A DNA stretch of 64,000 nucleotides, taken from an uncultured Alphaproteobacteria bacterium. GTDB lineage: Bacteria > Pseudomonadota > Alphaproteobacteria > RF32 > CAG-239. The translations under genes and the position numbers were made by a program. Positions 49,589 through 60,120 of the stretch are shown here, piece by piece. Positions within the stretch are counted from its first letter, which is position 1. Every line of letters begins with the position of its first letter. The stretch covers positions 1 to 64,000 of the forward strand of contig CALXTQ010000014.1 of the NCBI GenBank assembly GCA_944391485.1. Reading direction: 5' to 3'. The notes beneath the pieces were generated by a model. The model saw only the letters and a list, made by a program, of their open reading frames with translations, ran no database searches and had not been told where the DNA came from.

Positions 49589-52500
49589 TTTTTACGCTTC
49601 CTTTTTTTGCAGCCGGTTTGCGGCCGAGTTTTATCCCCAGCGGGTTGCCCTTTCGAGCTGTTTCGGCCTGTACCGCGGCTTCATCCCGGCCGTGCCCAGC
49701 CCATTCTTTCAGGGTCTCAAACAACGCAAACAAAGCGGGAATAAAAATTATTCCGACAAAAGTGGCGGCAATCATACCGAAAAATACCGAAGTGCCGATG
49801 GCAATCTGGCTCGACGCACCGGCTCCCGTGGCGATAATCATCGGGAAAACGCCGAGAATAAAGGTCAGAGCCGTCATCAAAACCGCCCGAAATCTTTCGC
49901 CGGCTCCTTTTTTGGCCGCGTCCAAAATCGTATCGCCGTCGTCGCGGTAAGCTTTGGTAAACTCCACGATCAAAATCGCGTTTTTGGCGGCAAGACCTAT
50001 GAGCATAATCAGTCCCAGCTGGGCGTAAATACTGAGTGACTGTCCCATCAGGTGCAGGCCTATCAGAGCGCCGAGTATCGCAAATATCGTCGAAAACATG
50101 ACGGCAAAAGCCAGCATCCAGCTTTCGTAGAGCGCGACAAGAAACAAGTAGCAGAAAACCAGCGCCAGAATAATCAGGAAAGTTGCCAGACCGGCGGCTT
50201 CCACTTCCTGCAGGCTCAATCCCGTCCAGGCAATCGAAAATCCTTTGGGAAGAAGCTTATCCGCCGACGCGCGAATGGCATCGATGGCGGTTCCGGTGCT
50301 CACGCCCGGGTTGGCCTGAGCGGTTATCGACGCGTCCGTATACTGGTTATAACGATAAATAATCTTCGGAGAGACAGAAGTTTTTACCGTTGCAAAGCTC
50401 TTGACCTTTATCAGGTTTCCGGTATTGGACCGCACATAGAGATTCTCAACGTCCTCAATGCTACGGCGGTAAGCGAAGTCCGCCTGAATGATGACTTTGT
50501 TTATCTGTCCGCTCAGAGTTATGTTATTGACGTAACGCGACCCGAGATTATTCTGCAGCGCCTCAAAAAGCGCGGATACCGGAATATTGTAAGATTCAAG
50601 CTTGGTCCTGTCTATGTCGAGGTAAACATGCGGCGTGTCTGCCGTAAAAGTACTGAAAGCATAGGACAATTCCGGCGAGGCGTTGAGACCGCCCAAAAAT
50701 TTTTCCATGACTCCGTAAAGCTCCAGAGGCGTAATATCGCCGTTTGTCGCCAGAAGTTCCAGAGACAGACCGTTGCTTTTGCCGATGCCGGGAATGGATG
50801 GCGGCGCAAAAAAGTTTATTTCAGCCCGGGAATCGCGGCCGAATTCTTCCAGCAGCCGACTGGTCAGCGCCTCGATCGACAAGGATTTTGACTTGCGTTC
50901 CGACCAGTCGTCCAGCCCCACGACACCGAGCGCCACGTTTTCTCCGCCGCCGCCCAAAAGCGAATAGCCGGCCACGGAAATAAAATATTTGACACCTTTG
51001 ATTTTCAGGGCGCGCGCCGTTACGTCATTCATGACCGCATTGGTTTCGTTAATGCCCGAAGTATCGGGAAGCTGAATGTTGGCAAAAATAATTCCCTGAT
51101 CCTCTTCCGGCAGAAAAGATGTCGGTGTCAGGGCAAATCCGAGGCCGATAACGGCAATGGTTCCCACGGTAACCAGAGCCGTCGTTTTCAGGTAAGACGA
51201 AAAAAAGCCGACCACGCCGAGATATTTGTTTTTGAAAAAATCAACCGTTTCGTCGAACCATTTGAAAAAACCGCGCGGATTTTCCCGCTGATCGCCGCGG
51301 AGGAAAATGGCGCAAAGCGACGGGCTCAGTGTCAGGGCATTGAAGGCGGAGAAAACAACTGCCGTCGCAATGGTTACGGCAAACTGCTGATAAATTTTTC
51401 CGGTAATGCCGGCCATCAGTCCGACCGGAATAAAAATCGAAAGAAGAACAAACGTCGTGGCAATAATCGCGCTGGCAATCTGCTGCATCGCCCTGACCGA
51501 TGCCGACTTGGCATCCATATTTTCGTAAACCATCAGATACTGGACGCGTTCCACAACGATAATCGCGTCGTCTACAACCAGGCCGATGGCCAGAATCATG
51601 GCAAACAGAGTCAGAATATTAATGTCGAATCCCAGAATATAAATAACGGCGAAAGTAGCAATCAGCGAAACGGGAATCGTAATCAGCGGAATCAGGGTTG
51701 TTTTGATTTTCTGCAAAAAAACGTAAGTTACCAGCACAACCAGCGAAAACGTGATAAACAGCGTTTCGATAATACTCTGGATGGAAGCGCGAACATAGCC
51801 GGTAGAATCGTAGGCTACCTTAAATTCCATATCATCGGGAAAAGTTTCGCTTAATGTCTTTATCTCCTTGCGGACATTATTCATAATGTCCAGAGAGTTG
51901 GAATTGGGCGTCTGACTCAGGCCGATGATGACCGCGGGGGCATTGTCAAAATGGGCATTCATATTATAAGTGTCGGCACCGAGTTCTATTCTGGCAACGT
52001 CTTTCAGGCGGATGATGCCGCCGTCGGACGAGGTGGCGACGACAATATTTTCAAAGTCGTCCACATTGTTCAGCAACCCTTTGGCCGTCAGCGACAGCAC
52101 AAGTCCAGAATCCGACGGACTGGGCGCCGAGCCGATTTCGCCAATCGAGGCCTGAATGTTCTGTGATGAAACGGCTTTGACAATATCCGTGCTGTCGAGG
52201 CCGAGAGACGATATTTTTTCGGTATTCAGCCAGATACGCATACTGTACTGCGGCCCGTAAATCGACACGTCGCCTATCCCGGGCACACGGGCCAGAGGAT
52301 TTTTGATGTTGGTGTAAGCAAAGTTGCTGAGATAAAGGTCGTTGTAAGTGTTGCCGGGAGAGCGCAGCACCAGCATGCCGAGGATGTTGGACATCTGGGT
52401 GCTGACGTCTATTCCTTCCTGATTGACCAGCGCCGGCAGCTGGGACGTTACCTGTTGCAGCCGGTTCTGCACCTTTACCTGGGCAATATCAGGATCCGTT

Positions 52501-52793
52501 CCGACATCAAATGTAATTGTCAGCGTATACTGGCCGTTGTCGTCCGACGTCGAGGACATGTAAAGCATGTTTTCAACGCCGTTCATCTGGTTTTCAATGG
52601 GAACAGCCACCGTATCGACCAAAACCTGAGCGCTTGCCCCGGGATAGGTGGTCGACACCACAATCTGCGGCGGCGTGATCTGCGGATACTGAGAAATCGG
52701 CAAAACAGCAATCGACAACAGGCCGAGCAGAATCATTATAATGGAAATAACGCCCGCAAAACGCGGTTTATCAATGAAATATTCAGAGAACAT
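49578..52793 (-). CDS. RND multidrug efflux permease (HAE1/AcrB family)
   Basis: Proton-driven inner-membrane pump of the hydrophobe/amphiphile efflux-1 type, 1071 residues, 12 transmembrane helices in two halves ([44 protein letters not shown] start). The proton-relay aspartate pair is in [15 protein letters not shown] and the lysine is in [14 protein letters not shown]. Large periplasmic loops with the AcrB pattern lie between helices 1-2 and 7-8. The end is a charged Lys/Arg tail. No TetR or MarR regulator gene is adjacent. Substrates cannot be inferred. Confidence 0.95.
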   Translation of the reverse strand: MFSEYFIDKPRFAGVISIIMILLGLLSIAVLPISQYPQITPPQIVVSTTYPGASAQVLVDTVAVPIENQMNGVENMLYMSSTSDDNGQYTLTITFDVGTDPDIAQVKVQNRLQQVTSQLPALVNQEGIDVSTQMSNILGMLVLRSPGNTYNDLYLSNFAYTNIKNPLARVPGIGDVSIYGPQYSMRIWLNTEKISSLGLDSTDIVKAVSSQNIQASIGEIGSAPSPSDSGLVLSLTAKGLLNNVDDFENIVVATSSDGGIIRLKDVARIELGADTYNMNAHFDNAPAVIIGLSQTPNSNSLDIMNNVRKEIKTLSETFPDDMEFKVAYDSTGYVRASIQSIIETLFITFSLVVLVTYVFLQKIKTTLIPLITIPVSLIATFAVIYILGFDINILTLFAMILAIGLVVDDAIIVVERVQYLMVYENMDAKSASVRAMQQIASAIIATTFVLLSIFIPVGLMAGITGKIYQQFAVTIATAVVFSAFNALTLSPSLCAIFLRGDQRENPRGFFKWFDETVDFFKNKYLGVVGFFSSYLKTTALVTVGTIAVIGLGFALTPTSFLPEEDQGIIFANIQLPDTSGINETNAVMNDVTARALKIKGVKYFISVAGYSLLGGGGENVALGVVGLDDWSERKSKSLSIEALTSRLLEEFGRDSRAEINFFAPPSIPGIGKSNGLSLELLATNGDITPLELYGVMEKFLGGLNASPELSYAFSTFTADTPHVYLDIDRTKLESYNIPVSALFEALQNNLGSRYVNNITLSGQINKVIIQADFAYRRSIEDVENLYVRSNTGNLIKVKSFATVKTSVSPKIIYRYNQYTDASITAQANPGVSTGTAIDAIRASADKLLPKGFSIAWTGLSLQEVEAAGLATFLIILALVFCYLFLVALYESWMLAFAVMFSTIFAILGALIGLHLMGQSLSIYAQLGLIMLIGLAAKNAILIVEFTKAYRDDGDTILDAAKKGAGERFRAVLMTALTFILGVFPMIIATGAGASSQIAIGTSVFFGMIAATFVGIIFIPALFALFETLKEWAGHGRDEAAVQAETARKGNPLGIKLGRKPAAKKGSVKNEK

Positions 52794-53956
52794 TATTTAT
52801 TCTCCCTGGAACTCTTGGCGTTTTCGGCCAGTCTGACCTTTATTTTCCGGTCCGGGGAAATCTGCCCGACCTTGTCCAAAACTATGTAATCTCCTTTTTT
52901 GAAGCCGTTGCGCACCAGATAATTGTCTCCGGAGGAGGAAATGATGTCTATTTTGACTTTGTCCAGCCGGCTGCCGTTGACAATGTATACAAAATTTCCC
53001 GAGGATTCCATATTAACCAACCGCTGCGCAATCAGGACCGCGTTTTTATAATTTTTTTCGACAATGACATCGACATATGCGTTTGAAACCAGCTTTTTAT
53101 CGGCATTTTCAAAATCGGCAAAGACGGCGATCGAACTTGTTGCCCTGTTTATTTCGTTGTCGGCAAACTGATAGGTTCCGGTTTTTTCAAAAAGACTGCC
53201 GTCGGCCAGCTTTAATTTTATTTTTTCGCCGGCAAAAAGCTGCCCTTTTCCGATTTCTTCAATGTAATCCCTGTCCGTGATGGAAAAGACAACGCGTATC
53301 GGGTCAAACTGAATCAGGCGCAGCAGCGGCTGGGACGACGGCGAAACATAATCGCCGCGCGTCAGGGTTACATTGCCGACAATACCGGAAATCGGAGCCT
53401 GAATTACCGTATATTCGTAATTTACACGGGCCAGGTCATAATTGGCCCGGGCTTCCGCAAGCTGTGCCTCCGCAGATAGATAGGACGCCTTGGCATTGTC
53501 GATTTCGGTTTTAGACATGGCCTTTTCCCCGGCATTCCGAACTCTCTGATAATATATCCGGGCATTGTTATAGTCGGCCTGAGCCTGCAAAACAGCCGCC
53601 TTGGCCGCATTCATCCGCGCGCGGTATTCGTCCTGACGGATGACCAGCAGCGTGTCGCCCTGTTTGACCTCCTGTCCGCCTTCAACCAGAATATCCTCCA
53701 GAAAGCCGTTTATATAGGGCAGAATATTGACGTCATTAATCGGCGTTACGTAACCGATGTAATTTTTCTCGACTGTCATGTCTCTTATGTCGAGAGGCGC
53801 CACGTTCAGCGTCAGTTCGGCCTTGTCCCGGCCGACGGCGGCAGCATTTTCGGACGAAGGCCTGTCCCGCAAGGCAAAATATGCCAAAATCAAGGCAATA
53901 ATAGCCAATACCGACAACAAAACGCCGTAAGTCTTTTTTTCTTCTTTCTGCTGCAT
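52793..53956 (-). CDS. RND efflux periplasmic adaptor (AcrA/MexA type)
   Basis: Membrane fusion protein linking the RND pump to the outer membrane factor. An N-terminal transmembrane helix ([20 protein letters not shown]) replaces the lipobox. The lipoyl halves ([37 protein letters not shown] and [50 protein letters not shown]) flank an alpha-helical hairpin of about 70 residues. Its stop overlaps the pump start by one base (TAATG). First gene of the efflux operon. Confidence 0.94.
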   Translation of the reverse strand: MQQKEEKKTYGVLLSVLAIIALILAYFALRDRPSSENAAAVGRDKAELTLNVAPLDIRDMTVEKNYIGYVTPINDVNILPYINGFLEDILVEGGQEVKQGDTLLVIRQDEYRARMNAAKAAVLQAQADYNNARIYYQRVRNAGEKAMSKTEIDNAKASYLSAEAQLAEARANYDLARVNYEYTVIQAPISGIVGNVTLTRGDYVSPSSQPLLRLIQFDPIRVVFSITDRDYIEEIGKGQLFAGEKIKLKLADGSLFEKTGTYQFADNEINRATSSIAVFADFENADKKLVSNAYVDVIVEKNYKNAVLIAQRLVNMESSGNFVYIVNGSRLDKVKIDIISSSGDNYLVRNGFKKGDYIVLDKVGQISPDRKIKVRLAENAKSSRENK

Positions 53957-54389
53957 CTTGCAAATCCCCGTTCTTAAACTTTTTATTTATGACTAAAGTT
54001 TAAATAATGGGGATTGGTTCTAATTCAAGTACAGACAAAAGATTGTTTTTTATGCGGGCGGAAGAATGCAACATACGAATATTTCCCGGAAAAAAAGGTC
54101 CTCAAAAAGCGGAGAAAAGAAGCCGGGGCGACTGACGAAACTTCCGACGGCCGGCCTGATATGACAGACGGAGAGAAGTACAACGCGTTGGCGACAGACG
54201 GGAAGAAGCACGGCACATTGGCGGCTGACGGAGAAAAAAGAGTGGCGGCGAATTTGCTGACGGTAAAACTGTGGGATTTTTAATATTTTTCTTTGCTGTA
54301 AGCAAAATCCGTTGTAAACTTGATGTTAAATTTGTGCCGGAACATAGGTCCGGTCACTGTCAATCAAACAAGAGGAATATTTTCTGAAC
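53957..54389. other. Intergenic stretch with a doubtful ORF and short degenerate repeats
   Basis: 433 bp between the efflux operon (minus) and the glycosyltransferase gene (plus). A frame at 54014-54283 (TTG start, 89 codons) has no ribosome-binding site and an unconvincing charged product, and is not called as a gene. Between about 54160 and 54250 a 30-bp unit ending in TTGGCG and beginning with GACAGACGG recurs about three times with divergence. Around 54293-54320, TTGCTG and TAAACT with 16-base spacing could be the promoter of the glycosyltransferase gene. Confidence 0.45.
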
Positions 54390-55550
54390 ATGGAAAAAAA
54401 CAATGATACCGCGCCTGTGGTTCTGCAGGTGCTTCCGGAACTGGAAACCGGCGGTCTGGAGACGGGAACCGTCGAAATGGCCTGCGAACTGCAAAAGCAC
54501 GGCATAAAAAACTTTGTCGCGTCTCAGGGCGGACGCATGGTTCATGATCTGGAAAAGGCCAAGGTCCCGCATATTACGCTGCCCTTGAAAACCAAGAACC
54601 CCTTCAAGATGCTCAGCAACGCCAAAAAGCTGGAAAAGGTCATCCGCGAAAACGGCATCAACATTGTTCATGCCCGCTCCAGAGCTCCCGCATGGAGCGC
54701 CTACTGGGCGGCAAAGCGCGCCGGCGTCCATTTTATGACGACTTTTCATGGCACATACGGTCTCGGCCCTTTCGGCATCAAGAAGCTTTATAACCGGGTT
54801 ATGACCTACGGCGAAAGAGTTATCGCCATTTCCAACCATATCCGGAACCATATGATTAAAAACTATAAAACGGATGACGGCAAAATCCGGCTCATCTTCC
54901 GCTGCGCGGACATTGAAAAGTTTAATCCGGCAGCCGTATCCCAGGAACGGATGATCAAAAAAATCAAGGAATACAATATTGCTGAAGACAAACCCGTCAT
55001 TCTACTTCCCGGACGCATTACGCACTGGAAAGGTCAGCACCTGCTGATTGAAGCGCTGCACCTGATGAAACATAAAGATTATTACTGCATTATCGCCGGC
55101 GCGGAACAGGGCCGCACCGATTATCTGAACCACATCAAAAACCTGGCCCGCAAATACAATCTGCAGGATCGCGTCGGCTTCTTTGGAATTTACAGCGACG
55201 CTCCGGCGCTGATGATGGTTTCGAACATTATTCTTTCGACGGCAATCGAACCCGAGGCCTTCGGCCGCATTGCCGTCGAAGGGCAGGCAATGGGCAAAAT
55301 CGTTATCGCCTCGAATATCGGAGGGTCTCTGGACAATCTGATCGACGGCAAAACCGGACGCCTGTTTGCCAGCAACGACGCCCAATCTCTGGCCGATGCC
55401 ATTGACTGGGCGCTGGACCTGCCGGAAGAAGAAAAGAAAAAAATCTCCGAAGCGGCGGTCAAAAACGTAAAAGACAACTTCACAAAAGAAATAATGTGTG
55501 ATAAAACTATCAAGGTTTATAAAGAACTTATGGCTCTTGATAAACATTAA
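54390..55550 (+). CDS. Glycosyltransferase family 4
   Basis: GT-B fold retaining glycosyltransferase. Glycine-rich acceptor loop ELETGGLETGTVEMACEL, the typical INIVHARSRAPAWSAYWAAKRAG and TTFHGTYG segments, then the nucleotide-sugar site in VILLPGRITHWKGQHLLIEALHL and the EX7E-like EPEAFGRIAVEGQAMGKIVIASNIGG. 386 residues, no membrane helix, so it probably acts on the inner face of the inner membrane in lipopolysaccharide or capsule synthesis. Sugar specificity is unknown. thrS follows after 32 bases. Confidence 0.92.
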   Translation: MEKNNDTAPVVLQVLPELETGGLETGTVEMACELQKHGIKNFVASQGGRMVHDLEKAKVPHITLPLKTKNPFKMLSNAKKLEKVIRENGINIVHARSRAPAWSAYWAAKRAGVHFMTTFHGTYGLGPFGIKKLYNRVMTYGERVIAISNHIRNHMIKNYKTDDGKIRLIFRCADIEKFNPAAVSQERMIKKIKEYNIAEDKPVILLPGRITHWKGQHLLIEALHLMKHKDYYCIIAGAEQGRTDYLNHIKNLARKYNLQDRVGFFGIYSDAPALMMVSNIILSTAIEPEAFGRIAVEGQAMGKIVIASNIGGSLDNLIDGKTGRLFASNDAQSLADAIDWALDLPEEEKKKISEAAVKNVKDNFTKEIMCDKTIKVYKELMALDKH

Positions 55551-55582
55551 AACAATTTAATTTAACAAAGGAAAATTTTAAA

Positions 55583-57514
55583 ATGGTTGCGATAAAATTA
55601 CCTGACGGTAGTATTTTAGAGATGGAAAGCGGGGTCAACGGTTTTGACGTCGCGAACAAGATCAGTCCGAATTTGGCCAAAGCCGCTTTGGCTGTTACTG
55701 TTAACGGAAAAACACAGGATTTGAGCACTCCCATCACTACCGACGCAACCGTAACCATCATTACCGGTAAGGATAAGGAAGGCCTGCATATCCTGCGCCA
55801 CTCCTGCTCGCACGTTATGGCACAGGCGGTCAAAGAACTCTGGCCTGACGTTCAGGTTACCATCGGCCCGGCCATTGAAAACGGCTTTTATTATGACTTT
55901 GCCCGCAAAGAACCGTTTACAACCGAAGATTTTGAAAAAATCGAAAACAAAATGCACGAAATCGTCAAACGCGACGAAAAACTCGAGCGTATTGTCATGC
56001 CGCGCAACGAGGCAATCAAATACTTTAAGGATCTCGGCGAACATTATAAAGCCGAAATTATCGAAGACCTTCCGGAAGACGAAACGATTTCGCTGTACCG
56101 CCAGGGATCGTTTACCGATCTGTGCCGCGGACCGCACGTCCCCTCCACCGGCAAAATCGGCGATGCGTTCAAACTGATGAAAGTGGCGGGCGCATACTGG
56201 CGTGGCGATTCCAGCAAGGAAATGCTGCAGCGTATTTATGCAACGGCCTGGGTGGACAAAAAAGACCTTAAAGCTTATCTGGAAATGCTGGAAGAAGCCG
56301 AAAAACGCGATCACCGCAAACTTGGCAAGGAAATGGACCTGTTTCATTTTGAGCCGGAATATGCTCCCGGCGCGGTCTTCTGGCATGACAAGGGCTATAA
56401 GATTTACCGCAAACTGATTGAATACATGCGCAACCGTCAGGAGCACAACGGCTACTGCGAGATCTCGACGCCGCGCATTATGGACCGCTGTCTGTGGGAA
56501 ACCTCGGGGCACTGGGACAAATACGGCGCCCACAACTATTCGGGCAGCACCGAAGACGGCAAGATGTTCTGCGTAAAACCCATGAACTGTCCGGGCGGCC
56601 TTTTGGTTTATAAACAGGGTATAAAGTCATACCGCGATCTGCCGCTGCGTATGGCCGAGTTCGGCAAAGTTAACCGTTATGAGGCTTCGGGATCGCTGAT
56701 GGGACTGATGCGCGTCCGCGAATTTACGCAGGACGACGCCCATATTTTCTGTACGCCGGAACAGATGGAAGAAGAGTGCATCAGCACGCTGAAGCTGATT
56801 TTGGATATTTATAAGGACTTCGGGTTTGAAGACGTCAAAATCTATCTGTCGACACGCCCGGACAGCATTTACCGCATCGGTTCGGACGAAATCTGGGATA
56901 TCTGCGAAAACGCTCTGGCCAACGCGCTCAATTCGCACGGTTACAAGTTTGAAATCAATGAAGGCGAAGGCGCCTTTTACGGTCCGAAACTTGAATTTAT
57001 CCTGCGCGATGCTATCGGCCGCGAATGGCAATGTGGCACGATCCAGGTAGATATGAACCTGCCGCAGCGTTTTGATATTTCCTATATTGGCGAAGACGGA
57101 GAAAAACACCAGCCGGTTATGCTGCACCGCGCTTTGTTCGGCTCCATTGAGCGTTTTCTCGGTATCTTAATCGAGAATCACGCAGGAAAACTGCCGCTGT
57201 GGCTGTCTCCGGAACAGGTTGTCGTCTGCCCGATTGTCAGCGATTATGACAGCTATGCCGAAGAGGTAACCCAAAAGCTAAAAAACGCCGGGTTATATGC
57301 TAAGGCAGACCTGCGCAACGAAAAGATCAATTACAAAGTGCGTGAACATTCTGTTGCCAAAATTCCGGTCATTGCCGTTGTCGGCGCCAAGGAAAAAGAA
57401 AACGGCACGGTTACCGTCCGCCGGCTGGGTTCCGAAAAGCAGGAAGTTATGAAGCTGGATGACTTTGTGACCGCTCTGGTTAAAGAAGCCCAAATGCCGC
57501 ATCTGCACGAATAA
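55583..57514 (+). CDS. thrS: Threonyl-tRNA synthetase
   Basis: Class II aminoacyl-tRNA synthetase charging tRNA-Thr. Domains in order: TGS domain (residues 1-60), editing domain (HVMAQAVKELWPDVQVTIGPAIENGFYYDF and its HxxxH), catalytic core with MNCPGG and FGKVNRYEASGSLMGLMRVREFTQDDAHIF, motif 3 around LHRALFGSIERFLGIL, and the anticodon-binding domain starting LPLWLSPEQVVVCPI. 643 residues, the usual length. A good ribosome-binding site (AAAGGA) precedes the ATG. A terminator follows. Confidence 0.98.
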   Translation: MVAIKLPDGSILEMESGVNGFDVANKISPNLAKAALAVTVNGKTQDLSTPITTDATVTIITGKDKEGLHILRHSCSHVMAQAVKELWPDVQVTIGPAIENGFYYDFARKEPFTTEDFEKIENKMHEIVKRDEKLERIVMPRNEAIKYFKDLGEHYKAEIIEDLPEDETISLYRQGSFTDLCRGPHVPSTGKIGDAFKLMKVAGAYWRGDSSKEMLQRIYATAWVDKKDLKAYLEMLEEAEKRDHRKLGKEMDLFHFEPEYAPGAVFWHDKGYKIYRKLIEYMRNRQEHNGYCEISTPRIMDRCLWETSGHWDKYGAHNYSGSTEDGKMFCVKPMNCPGGLLVYKQGIKSYRDLPLRMAEFGKVNRYEASGSLMGLMRVREFTQDDAHIFCTPEQMEEECISTLKLILDIYKDFGFEDVKIYLSTRPDSIYRIGSDEIWDICENALANALNSHGYKFEINEGEGAFYGPKLEFILRDAIGREWQCGTIQVDMNLPQRFDISYIGEDGEKHQPVMLHRALFGSIERFLGILIENHAGKLPLWLSPEQVVVCPIVSDYDSYAEEVTQKLKNAGLYAKADLRNEKINYKVREHSVAKIPVIAVVGAKEKENGTVTVRRLGSEKQEVMKLDDFVTALVKEAQMPHLHE

Positions 57515-57534
57515 GCCGGTTCAGGCGATATTTA

Positions 57535-57566
57535 ATCCCTCCGCTATTTGGCGGAGGGATTTTTTT
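57535..57566 (+). terminator. Terminator after thrS
   Basis: ATCCCTCCGC pairs perfectly with GCGGAGGGAT (57535-57544 with 57551-57560) and is followed by seven T. Confidence 0.95.
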
Positions 57567-57664
57567 ATCCTATCCTAAGATAAATCTTAAGTTTTATCTA
57601 CGCTTGCCAGCGTGGCGGCAGCAATGTTTCAATCCCTGTTATGGTTTTCCGCAATGTCGCAATA

Positions 57665-57693
57665 AAACAGCCCCGCAGTCAGCGGGGCTGTTT
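57665..57693 (-). terminator. Terminator after the cysteine-rich secreted protein gene
   Basis: ACAGCCCCGC pairs with GCGGGGCTGT (57667-57676 with 57682-57691) across five bases; T-rich sequence lies beyond on the minus strand. Confidence 0.85.
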
Positions 57694-57694
57694 G

Positions 57695-60007
57695 TTAATA
57701 CTGGCAGAGATAGCAGGACTTGATGCTGCTGTAACTCCAGGATGATGAAGAACCGCCGCAGTTACCGTGTTTGTTGTCCCAGTCGCAGTCATAATAATCG
57801 TTATCATTTTTATTATCTGTACCAAAACCGGGGCTGATTATGTTACAGCCTTTTTTAGCTCGAACATTTCGGGTTGATCCCTTTGTATCCGTACCACCGA
57901 GACGAATACGAGGTTCCCAACCATCGCTGAGTTTCCTGCCAAAACACATCTGGCTCCTCCAGCCACCACTATTTTCGTAGCACATATTCATATAATTCGT
58001 ATAAAGCTGCGAGTGTCCCTGAAGTCTTACTTTGCCGGACGGGTTGATATTTACCCGGTTAACATCCAGTATCGCCATATGGTAAATAAACAGGTTGGCC
58101 GGGCCTTTAACCGAAGTATTGTTCTGATTCAGATTGATTGTTCCGCCAAGCGTCGCGTCTTTGGTAACATGCGCCGAAGAACATTCACCGACATTCAGCG
58201 TTGATATTTTTAAATCTCCCGAACTGTACGGGTGAATCTGAACAACGGAAGTATTGCTGATGTCCAGAGTCGAAATTGTTCCGCCGGTAAGATCGCCCTC
58301 CGCGCCGTCTTTAATATAAAGCGTCGACAAAGTCGCCCCTTTGCTGACAGTAACCTTGGTTGCCGCACCGTTGCCGACATTTGCATTGTCAACGGTTACC
58401 GTTCCGTTGATTTTTACGCCGCTGCCAAAACTGATTCTTCCGGCATGAGCAACAATTGGCCCTTCATAAGTGCCGCTTTTCAGCGTCAGATAGACGGATG
58501 AACTGTCCAAATCGCCGTATTTGATATTGCCGCTGAGGGTTGCCGCCGCGCTGCCCCATACGGCAATGGTTTTGGCCTTGTAAACCGGATTGCCGCTGGT
58601 CAGCCCGTTGACATTGAAAGTTCCGCCATCATAAACCTTAAAAACAAATCCTTTATTGGCTGCGGAACTGGCTCCGGTTCCCATCGTTATGCTTCCTTTA
58701 TCAAGAATCACTACCGTTCCCGTATCCTTGAAAGTAACATTGTCCCACTTGGCCTGGAAGTCGACCAGAAATTCGTTTGAACCAGACGGCATGACATCTA
58801 CGCCGTCAATGCTTTTATTGAGAAGATAAGCGCTTTCTACCGACGAAGCCGTTACCGTCGGTTTCGACAAGGAAGCACAGGCCGGATAAGCCGTCAGCTT
58901 CGACGGGCCGTAAATATAACGGTAGTCCGAGCAAGCGGCATCTTTCCAGGAAGTGTTTTGGAAAGGCATTTTTCCGTCTTCAATAATATAGGCCTCGGCT
59001 TTGTTGGACAGGCTGTAAATGGTGCCGTTGGTATCTTCGGCAAATTTTCCGGAAGTCAAAAGCTCCGTACGGCAGCTGGCTTTACAATACTGCGTGCTGG
59101 CCGGACAATAATAATCCGAACCGAATTTTTTCGCCTCTTCGGCTGTGCAGATATTCGACGTATATCCCTGTTCCGAACAGTAATCGGCCACGCTTTTGCA
59201 TTCATTATATGTCGTAACGCCGTCTATCGTACATGACGAGGCGTTAACTGCCGGGCCATAATCGCAGTCCCTGTAATTTTCAGGACATTTGCAAGCCTGA
59301 TATTTTCCATCGCATTCCTCGCCGATACCAACCTGATTATTGACGCAGGTTTCGGTATAATTATCCGGACAGCCGCAATCGCTGTACAAAATTACCTTGC
59401 TTGTGGCATTCAGCCGGCCGCCGCTTTTGAAGAAGTTATTGCTGATACAGCTTTTGCCTTTCAGGATTTTCGGCTGTATGCAGCTCTGAACTTGGCCGCT
59501 GTAAATGCCTCCGGAAGGAATATCGGCAGCATCGGCAATGTATTTATAGGTTGAAGGACTGCAAACGCAAATTTTGTTTCCCGTCGCCGCGCAGGTATTG
59601 GCGGCATAAGTTCCGCCGGTACAGGACTTTTCCGTTACCGAAGAAGATAAGCAGCATTCTTTATAGTAGCCGCTTTCCAAACCGCATTCGCCGACCGGCT
59701 CGGAAGAAATTCCCGAAGCTGACAAAACCGAAAAACTGCTGCTGCAGCTTTGTATTGTAAAGCCGTTTTTGGCACACTGCCCCTTGACATTATAATCGTC
59801 AGAATCCAAGCTTTCAGTGCCGCAAGTCCCATTTGAGACAAAGCAGACGCGCGCAAGCTGATAAGAGGCATCAGAATCTTGGATAGGCTTTAGCCCGATA
59901 GGTGTGTATATATGTGTGTCTGTAAAGATATGATTCTCAGAGGCGTTGCCAGGACCGGCCAATAAAATCACAACAAAAAACAAAAAGATTTTAAAAACAG
60001 CAATCAT
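57695..60007 (-). CDS. Large secreted cysteine-rich protein with repetitive beta region
   Basis: About 770 residues. The ATG at 60007 has GGGG eight bases upstream and starts a signal peptide (MIAVFKIFLFFVVILLAGPGNA); a GTG at 60016 is less likely. Residues 50-385 carry about 29 cysteines in short EGF-like or keratin-like units (CSPSTYKY, CGCPDNYTETCVNN, CKCPENYRDCDYG). Residues about 400-680 have few cysteines and repeated short beta strands (GTVVILDKGSITMGTG, KINGTVTVDNANVGNGAATKVTVSKGATLSTLYIKDGAEGDL), compatible with a beta-helix. The last 40 residues again hold four cysteines. Likely exported to the cell surface; adhesion is inferred. No known family recognised. Confidence 0.85.
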   Translation of the reverse strand: MIAVFKIFLFFVVILLAGPGNASENHIFTDTHIYTPIGLKPIQDSDASYQLARVCFVSNGTCGTESLDSDDYNVKGQCAKNGFTIQSCSSSFSVLSASGISSEPVGECGLESGYYKECCLSSSVTEKSCTGGTYAANTCAATGNKICVCSPSTYKYIADAADIPSGGIYSGQVQSCIQPKILKGKSCISNNFFKSGGRLNATSKVILYSDCGCPDNYTETCVNNQVGIGEECDGKYQACKCPENYRDCDYGPAVNASSCTIDGVTTYNECKSVADYCSEQGYTSNICTAEEAKKFGSDYYCPASTQYCKASCRTELLTSGKFAEDTNGTIYSLSNKAEAYIIEDGKMPFQNTSWKDAACSDYRYIYGPSKLTAYPACASLSKPTVTASSVESAYLLNKSIDGVDVMPSGSNEFLVDFQAKWDNVTFKDTGTVVILDKGSITMGTGASSAANKGFVFKVYDGGTFNVNGLTSGNPVYKAKTIAVWGSAAATLSGNIKYGDLDSSSVYLTLKSGTYEGPIVAHAGRISFGSGVKINGTVTVDNANVGNGAATKVTVSKGATLSTLYIKDGAEGDLTGGTISTLDISNTSVVQIHPYSSGDLKISTLNVGECSSAHVTKDATLGGTINLNQNNTSVKGPANLFIYHMAILDVNRVNINPSGKVRLQGHSQLYTNYMNMCYENSGGWRSQMCFGRKLSDGWEPRIRLGGTDTKGSTRNVRAKKGCNIISPGFGTDNKNDNDYYDCDWDNKHGNCGGSSSSWSYSSIKSCYLCQY

Positions 60008-60012
60008 GGCAC

Positions 60013-60094
60013 ACACCCCATAATTATCATATTGAACTAAAGCCTATGATTCCATGATACAGATCATAGAGCGTTTTGTCAACTATTTATGGGG
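60013..60094 (-). promoter_or_regulatory. Promoter of the cysteine-rich gene with nested inverted repeats
   Basis: On the minus strand TTGACA (60077-60082) and TATCAT (60054-60059) are separated by exactly 17 bases. CTATGAT (60044-60050) and ATCATAG (60063-60069), a 7-bp inverted repeat with 12-base spacer, bracket the -10 box. An outer repeat, CCCCATAA (60016-60023) with TTATGGGG (60087-60094), brackets the whole promoter; its inner arm overlaps the ribosome-binding site of the gene. This arrangement suggests a dedicated repressor with two site classes. Confidence 0.65.
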
Positions 60095-60120
60095 CGTGTT
60101 GTCTTTTTGGCTAATTGTTT

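Noticed and set aside
54014-54283. 89-codon TTG-initiated frame
   Set aside because: No ribosome-binding site, repetitive charged product without homology that I can recognise; treated as noncoding.
55616-56533. 305-codon minus-strand frame over thrS
   Set aside because: Antisense to threonyl-tRNA synthetase.
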